DNA from: Saxidomus purpurata
Lineage: Eukaryota > Mollusca > Bivalvia > Venerida > Veneridae
NCBI GenBank assembly: GCA_022818135.1
Contig: JAFMSR010000003.1
Coordinates: 11,004,251 to 11,068,250 of the forward strand
Reading direction: 5' to 3'
Length of the DNA stretch: 64,000 bases
Notes under the pieces: model-generated
Databases searched by the model: none
What the model saw: the letters and a program-made list of their open reading frames with translations, nothing else
Told to the model about the DNA's origin: nothing
Translations under genes and position numbers: made by a program
Shown here: piece after piece, positions 58,075 to 64,000 of the stretch
Position numbering within the stretch: the first letter of the stretch is position 1
How the letters are laid out: every line of letters begins with the position of its first letter

Positions 58075-59841
58075 TTGTGCAAAACTTTGAAAGTTATGGC
58101 TGCCCTTGGATATGGATACACAGGTATAGAAATTATCGTAATGGTCTCCAGCCATGCTGTGAATCTATGCAAAAGGTACAAAAATGTAATTCTGTGACAT
58201 GGTATAGAAAGCTCAAGTCAAGCTGACCTGACCTGAAAATGATCTCACCTAGAGCTCTTGCAAAAGGGAGGGCTCAATAATTTCTGAAAAGGGTGTTACC
58301 CAATATTTGGACAACATTGAACAAGCCCTTTCTAAGAATAATTTAAAGGGTAAACCGTATTTAATTTATAACTTTGATGAGAAGGGCATTCAGAATGAGC
58401 ACCGATCACCTAAAGTCCTTGCTGGATGTGTTTGTCTGTTCCTGCAATAACCTCAGCGCGTTATCTTTTCAGTTCTTGGATGTGGAAATGTTTTGTGTAC
58501 CCAGACACACTCATATTTAATTTCAACGGTCAGCGAGTGTATGAGGAACTCCTTGTTGGGTTTTCTTGGTGCCTCTCTTACAATGACAAAGTCTAGGTGG
58601 TTTAATACACACACTGTCGTCTAAATTTTGAACGACATTAATATGTAAATGATTGTGTTCTTAACTTACACAAATGTAGCAAATTAATATCATTTTGTTC
58701 ATCCTACATGCTCACACCAGCCGTATACTATAGTAACAATATGTCAGACGCATCGGTCCAATGCAACGTATCTACAATTCAGAATGTCAAACATTCTTGA
58801 GATCATCAACTAAATCTAGAATAACACGCTACAATGTGTGTTAGCTGAATTGTACAGCATATACATGTACCTGTGTACTACCTCCACACAACATCAGGGC
58901 AAGCTTAACGAAGACTGGTATTTTTCCTTTTGATAGAGAGAAGGTATCAGGCAGTCAGATTGCACTATTACAGGCCTATCAGACCCACGTCAGCTATCTC
59001 CAAACAACCTCAGGACAAACTTATACATGTATTACCGAGTAAGATATCTTATCGGTAGAATAGACCGTAATTTTTACGAAAGACATTCGTAACTTTGGAT
59101 TTTAAATAGAAAGTAACTGCTATAAGTAATAAATAGTGTAGTGTTTGCGATAATAATTACATTATTTCAAGGACTCCGAGAAATGACGTCATTATTCGAG
59201 TCAACAGAATTATATCTATTACTTATTTTGTATTATGGCACATGTGCTTTGTTGCGATATTGTAACTATTGTAACTGTTCTCTATTGTAGCTAAATCATG
59301 GTTTCTATTACAGATAGATTAGAGTTAAGCTCCGCCTCCGTACACAGTGCAAACTATCAGAAATACACTACATCGTTTTTCTATAGATATATGCAGTAGC
59401 CATGAAACAAATACACATGTAGCACAGTATTTCTTTCAATGATGTGGCAAAAAATAAGAAACCCTCTCTGACAACGCATTTTCGTGATGAAACGACAAAA
59501 ATGTGAAAGAAACATATAAATGTAAACATTGTTTTAGACTTAACAGAGAACACTATCATTGTTTTATCTGTAAATTTATTACCTTTTTATCTAAAATGCT
59601 AAAGGGACTTCAATGATGACAGTTACTATGGTATTTGCTAGTATAGTTTAAGACCATATGCTGATTATTCCGTTGTTTTGATAATTAACTACAGGTATCT
59701 TCACAGTTAAACTGTCATTTTGTAAACGATGACGATTATGATATTGGTAAATGATGCTGATGTTAAGATGATGATGTGCGACAACAAAGTACATGTAGTT
59801 ATCCTGAAAAAAGTTGTTCCTTAAATAAAAACAATAAATAA
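58075..59841. other. Non-coding stretch
   Basis: No exon, array or TIR could be supported. A GATGATGAT-type low-complexity patch lies at 59727-59780. Confidence 0.4.
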
Positions 59842-60419
59842 ACAAAAATTATCTTTTAAAAAAGATGGTCGGCGCGATTTTGAATATGATAGAGATGGGT
59901 AGCTTATGCAGTAAGATAGCGCCAAATGTCACAGGGTGAGAAAAATGTTCGCCCTGACCGTGACGTGAACCAAGGACCCTTCGCTTACAGGGCGAATAAT
60001 CTCCCGACTGAGTTAACCGGCCGCTTACATATTTTCTCCACAACTGTGATAAAGTCCCTGTCGTGACATGTGCATCAGGTCAACAAACTTAATCCTTGTC
60101 AAGTATGTTACTCGAAATATTGACCATATTCACTGATCGAGAAGGTTTAATTTCTCTACACTCATAATTAACATTAGTTTGAGAGTATCAACATATTATG
60201 TTGATAGATATGAACTATTTACGTTCTAAAATTATAAAACCATTCATGAAAGACTGACAGCGCAAGAGTATTTTATTTACGTTTCTAAAGCTGTATTATC
60301 CAATTAAAATGTGCCTTACAGAGTAGATTTTTCTATCCAAAAAATGTTGTTATTTGATTGGTGGTTGAAAAGTTACCAACTTCCGGTCAAATGCAATAAA
60401 ATACGGCCGTGCCGAAAAC
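59842..60419 (-). mobile_element. Composite interspersed element with internal tRNA-like head, copy 3 (most complete)
   Basis: Read on the minus strand it starts TTTTCGGCACGGCCGTATTT, passes TTGACCGGAAGTTGGTAAC and CTACTCTGTAAGGCAC, AAGACTGAAAA-type blocks and ACAAGGATTAAGTTTGTTGA. Then comes a tRNA-like segment with AGCGGCCGGTTAACTCAGTC (A box) and CCTTGGTTCACGTC (B box), and the tail AATCGCGCCGACCATC plus TTTTTTAAAAGAT. Both pol III boxes are present only in this copy. The tRNA-like part lies about 380 bp from the 5' end, unlike ordinary SINEs, where it is at the very start. Confidence 0.65.
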
Positions 60420-61099
60420 ATCTTCAAAAAGGTAATACGAGTATATATGAATACAATTCTTAGCATTAAGTTTTCTTTTTTTGATCATATTTTAAACATC
60501 ATTTAGAAACGTTGCGTTGGACGTGATACATTCTTCGACGAAAATGTTTCTTAAACATCATGTGGCATATTGTTAATATTGTTGTTATCAATGATGGTGA
60601 TGATGATGTGATTATATTGTGATGATGATTGTGCGAGCATGTTGTGGGTTTATCGTAATTTGATATCAAAGTTAAAGTGTTTAATTTGTTTAGTTGAACA
60701 ACATATATATAACTAGATTCTATGTCATACATATGCTAAATGTACATGCTGAATTACAAATGTAGCTTGTTTTATTTCCTTTCTTCGGATACTGTAACAT
60801 TTTTCAGCAAACTCGTTTATTTTAGTACATGATGACACGTTAAGATAAAGATTAAATCGCTTTGTTACAACCTTCGAAGATCTGTATATAAGCAATATAT
60901 TACAAACAGATATTAATATATTCCGTCCGTCCAAAACTTTTGTCCGGGGCATGATTAAAAAAGTATTAAACGGATTAATTTGATACCTCATACATTGACG
61001 GAGGTCACTGAAAGATAGTACAGTGATCAAGAACCACAACTCTAGCTGACTACACTATTGAATTATCCCCATTTACATAAACACATGATTATCAATGTA
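60420..61099. other. Non-coding stretch with GAT microsatellite
   Basis: GATGGTGATGATGATGTG and TGTGATGATGATTG lie at 60593-60633. The 104-codon minus frame at 60725-61039 has no domain. Confidence 0.45.
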
Positions 61100-61500
61100 C
61101 TCTAAAACAGGAAAGCAGGTCATAATCAATGTCAGTCATAGGAAGTTTGGAAATTAATGCACATTTCATCTCTATAGATTGAAAAACAAAAACTAGACCA
61201 AAGGTCAAAATAAAGGTCAGCGAATGTCAAAATTGAAATCGGCATGAAAAAAGTATACACATAGATCAAATTTCATTGCAGTAACTTAAAACAAAGTAGG
61301 TCAGTAGGTCAGCAAATGTCGAAGTTGAAATGTATAAGCAAAACGTTAAACATGGTCCAAATTTCATTGATGCAGCTTCATAAACAGAAAGCAGGTCAGT
61401 AGGCCAAGGTCAAGGTCACACAAGGTCAAAGCTGAAATCTGCACGCTAAACTATCCATATAGTTCAAATTTCATTGGTTGTAGTTCACAAGTTATTGAAC
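61100..61500 (-). repeat. Tandem array, about 100-bp units
   Basis: CAAATTTCATTG recurs at 61267, 61358 and 61465, and AGGTCAGTAGG(T/C)CA and AGCTGAAAT words also recur. On the minus strand these read as TGACCTTGACC-type boxes. Three to four degenerate units. Confidence 0.6.
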
Positions 61501-61529
61501 ATAACACGTTTAAACTTGTAATCCCATAA

Positions 61530-62200
61530 TAAATTTTGAACCTCGGGGCATAATGTGAAAACAAACTACGTGAAAGACAACCAGACAATGCTACATTGTA
61601 TATACTCGGGGCAACGCTGTTTCGGACAAGGGCGTGGTCAATTTTGACCACTGTGACATGATTTGAACAATCAGGGTAGGGGTCCACTAGACCTGTACAT
61701 GCTACATACAAAATATCTAAGCTCTAGGCCTTGTGGTTTTGCAGAATTTTTTTTCCAATACAAATCTGTGTAAAACAAGTGACCCCCGGGGCGGAATCAA
61801 TTTTGACCACGGGGGCATAATTTGAAAAATCTTGGCAGAGATCCACTAGGCAATGATACAGGTCAAAGACATGATTTGAAGAAATTTAGTAGAAGTATAC
61901 TAGCCAATGCTACATACTAAATATCTAAGTTCTATGCCTGTGGTTTTAAATTTTCTACATGGAAATCAGTGACCCCCTGGGTGTAATCAATTTTGATCAT
62001 AGGGACATGAGTTGAACAAACTTAATACTGGCCTTATAGACAATGTTACACACTTAATATATAAGCTCTAGGTCTTGTGGTTTTGGAAAATATATTTTAA
62101 AAAGGTTTTTCTATATCAAACCTTTGTAAAATCAAGTGGCCACCTGGGTGTAGTCACTTATTTGGTAGAGGACCGTTAGATAATGCTACACGCCAAATAG
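61530..62200 (+). repeat. Tandem array, about 170-190-bp units
   Basis: GTGACCCCCGGGGCGGAATC at 61781, GTGACCCCCTGGGTGTAATC at 61968 and GTGGCCACCTGGGTGTAGTC at 62138 mark successive units. Each includes AATTTTGA(C/T)CA..GGG(G)(C/A)CAT and (C/T)TAAGCTCTAGGCCTTGTGG blocks. Confidence 0.65.
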
Positions 62201-62219
62201 CTTGCACGTGACATGCCAT

Positions 62220-62540
62220 CTCCATATGTGCCAAGTTCTGTTAAAATCCATCAATGCATGACAAAGCTACAGTCCGGACACGAATGTATGCATATATACA
62301 GGATTCCATTACATTTAAACTCCAAGTGTGACATTGACCTTTGAGGTATGGACGTGGGTCTTGCATGCGACACGTTGTGTTGATGTGCTGAACATTTGTG
62401 CAAAGTTTTTTTTTAATCCTTCAATGCACGACAAAATAACAGCCCGGACACGAAAAATATAAGGACGGACACACGGACGGACGGACAGACGGACGGACGG
62501 TGCGATCTTAATATGCCCACCTTTTGGGGCCTAAAAGTCT
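62220..62540 (+). mobile_element. Family A pearl-like element, 3' part
   Basis: Two core units matching those at 1375-2350 (CATTGACCTTTGAGGTATGG, GATGTGCTGAACATTTGTG) lead into GGACGGACGGACAGACGG. The end is CACCTTTTGGGGCCTAAAAG. The 5' chassis start is not found nearby. This links the two ends of the window as sites of the same family. Confidence 0.75.
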
Positions 62541-64000
62541 TAAAATTGAAACAGTATTTCATTATAATGAAAGTGATGACTTAAATGCTGTGGTTTGTTT
62601 GTAAGTACATGTAGGATAACGATATTCAAAATGCGGATTTTCATCTGTTATATCTTATAACCCGCTGAATATTGAACAAGGTTATCACTTTTAATCATAT
62701 AATCCTTGGTACTGTGTCAGGAGGTTTGTTGTTGTTCTATTCATATTCCGGGATACAATAAGGTATCTTTTATGTCAGCATTGACTGAGTCCATTTTGTA
62801 TGGAAAGTAATTTATAAAACACTACATCAAAGTTTAGGTAAACACTCTGTATTAAAATTCCCATACTGACATGCATTTTATCTCAATATCACTTGACCGA
62901 AATTGTTGCCCTGTGCAAATCGAACGCGCCCATTTCTAAATTGAAGACATTTTATGTCGAATGTTTTTATTGTGTTTTAAGGTGGTATGCGCCTCAAATA
63001 TTTTGTTCGAATTTTCTCATGAATTTACACTGTGCATAGTTGAAGCTAATTCTGATCGAACCCCGATTTCTTTGTTTTGATATCTCTTACGGTTTCTATG
63101 CTGTTATGCTTCAAACATTGCCACTGACGTCACTTTTTGCACAGCACGCTATTTCATGTTATTCCTCGAGTTTTCCTTCACCGCGCTTTTAATTTTAAAT
63201 TTATAGACAATATAAAATAACATGCGCCTTGCATTTAAGACGTTCTTTATAATGGTATAAAATGTGATGAAAACACTACGACGCTCGATACGCTAGTCGC
63301 GATTATGTGACGTCAAAACGGGAAAATTCTATCAGGGTTTTGCTTTAAATTTTGCCTTACAATTGGAGTTATGAAAAATCAGCTCGATGAAAAAACGCAT
63401 ACGTTTGATATGCTGTATAAAAATCATTTTGCGTTCATTTAATATGATAAAAAGGATGGGTCACCGGCTTACTATTTTTACAATTCCACGAGATTTCACC
63501 CCTACCCCAAACGTAGTTTTGACGTTGTGATGTACTTGGAGTTACTTTGTACGTTTTCTTTTTTACACATGGATAAGTTTATTTACTAACAGGCTCATGT
63601 TTTCAATAAAGCAATTTATATACCCGGATGGGCTATTTCAAAAGCTACACATCTTTATCTGCCTGAAACAATTTATAGGTTAATGTGATCTTTGGCCAGC
63701 GCTTTTCTATAGCGTTTAGATCGGATTTACACCCTCCCGTCATGTACATAGTAACAAAAGACGGTGCCATGCCTTCAACTCTCATATAATTAATTCAGAT
63801 ACTCCAGTGGCGACTTAATATGAATTACAAATACTTCTAAAGTTAGAAACATTAATACAATCTTTCAGTATTTCCGTGTATGCTTGTGATTAGCATGTGT
63901 TAGTGTCAAATAATAACGTTAAATTTAATTCGAGTTTATCACAGTAAAAGTATTTTTTCATCTCATTACTGAAAGCATCGCCTGAACGGGATCTGTATTC
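62541..64000. other. Non-coding stretch
   Basis: No gene supported. TGACGTCA (CRE-like) occurs at about 63126 and 63308, in a GC-richer patch with ACGACGCTCGATACGC. It might be a promoter or a dispersed repeat; nothing distinguishes them. Confidence 0.4.

Noticed and set aside
63120..63320. CRE-like TGACGTCA pair as a promoter
   Set aside because: No gene start nearby. The same word occurs inside the palindrome at 54.8-55.6 kb, so it may be repeat-derived.
1..64000. CRISPR array, operon or prokaryotic defence island
   Set aside because: The tandem repeats have no spacer/repeat alternation, and coding regions are split by spliceosomal introns. LINEs and LDLRa exons show an animal genome.

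Overview
The window looks like animal nuclear DNA that is AT-rich, intron-rich and packed with repeats. It is most likely from a bivalve mollusc. The main reason is the abundance of ~140-170 bp tandem cores carrying GTGACCTTGACC-type boxes with GGAC/ACGG tetranucleotide runs at one end, which is the architecture known for bivalve 'pearl' elements and related Helentron-type non-autonomous elements. LDL-receptor class A exons and a C-type-lectin-like terminal exon also fit. The species cannot be fixed from the sequence. No complete protein-coding gene, rRNA, CRISPR array or convincing functional tRNA was found.

Left part (1-25.5 kb): eight candidate exons on the minus strand have compatible splice phases and read from 25465 down to 8. 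They encode a cysteine-rich exon, four LDLRa modules (some lacking a disulfide pair), a Cys-rich linker, a CEQWW...GYR segment resembling the start of a fibrinogen-related module, and two further exons that leave the window at the left edge. They may form one large extracellular or receptor gene. Its introns hold a 5'-truncated L1/Tx1-like LINE (14.1-16.8 kb), several pearl/Helentron-like elements, TIR elements, a foldback element and dispersed short repeats.

Middle part (25.5-50 kb): almost no recognisable genes. Contents include a two-copy higher-order tandem repeat (31.6-33.0 kb), a TIR element with a MADF-like DNA-binding remnant (35.0-35.6 kb), a minimal 196-bp element with hairpins at both ends (36.3 kb), and a nested insertion with TTAA duplication at the centre of a palindromic element (40.7-42.0 kb). 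There is also an orphan C-type-lectin-like last exon (44.6 kb) and a ~1.06 kb element bounded by inverted AACCAGGTTTT ends (48.8-49.9 kb).

Right part (50-64 kb): a ~5.8 kb broken APE-type LINE on the plus strand holds ORF1, ORF2 and a 3' tail of AATAAA plus TGT repeats. Its 3' UTR is interrupted by an ~860-bp near-perfect palindrome. Then come another pearl-like element (57-58 kb), a composite tRNA-containing repeat (59.8-60.4 kb), tandem arrays (61.1-62.5 kb) and a featureless end.

The recurring theme is that many unrelated tandem cores sit in the same terminal chassis: an ACAAGAG-like start, a small hairpin, subterminal inverted repeats and a TAAAAG-like end. This chassis, and the paired loss of disulfide cysteines in the LDLRa exons, are the observations most worth following up.
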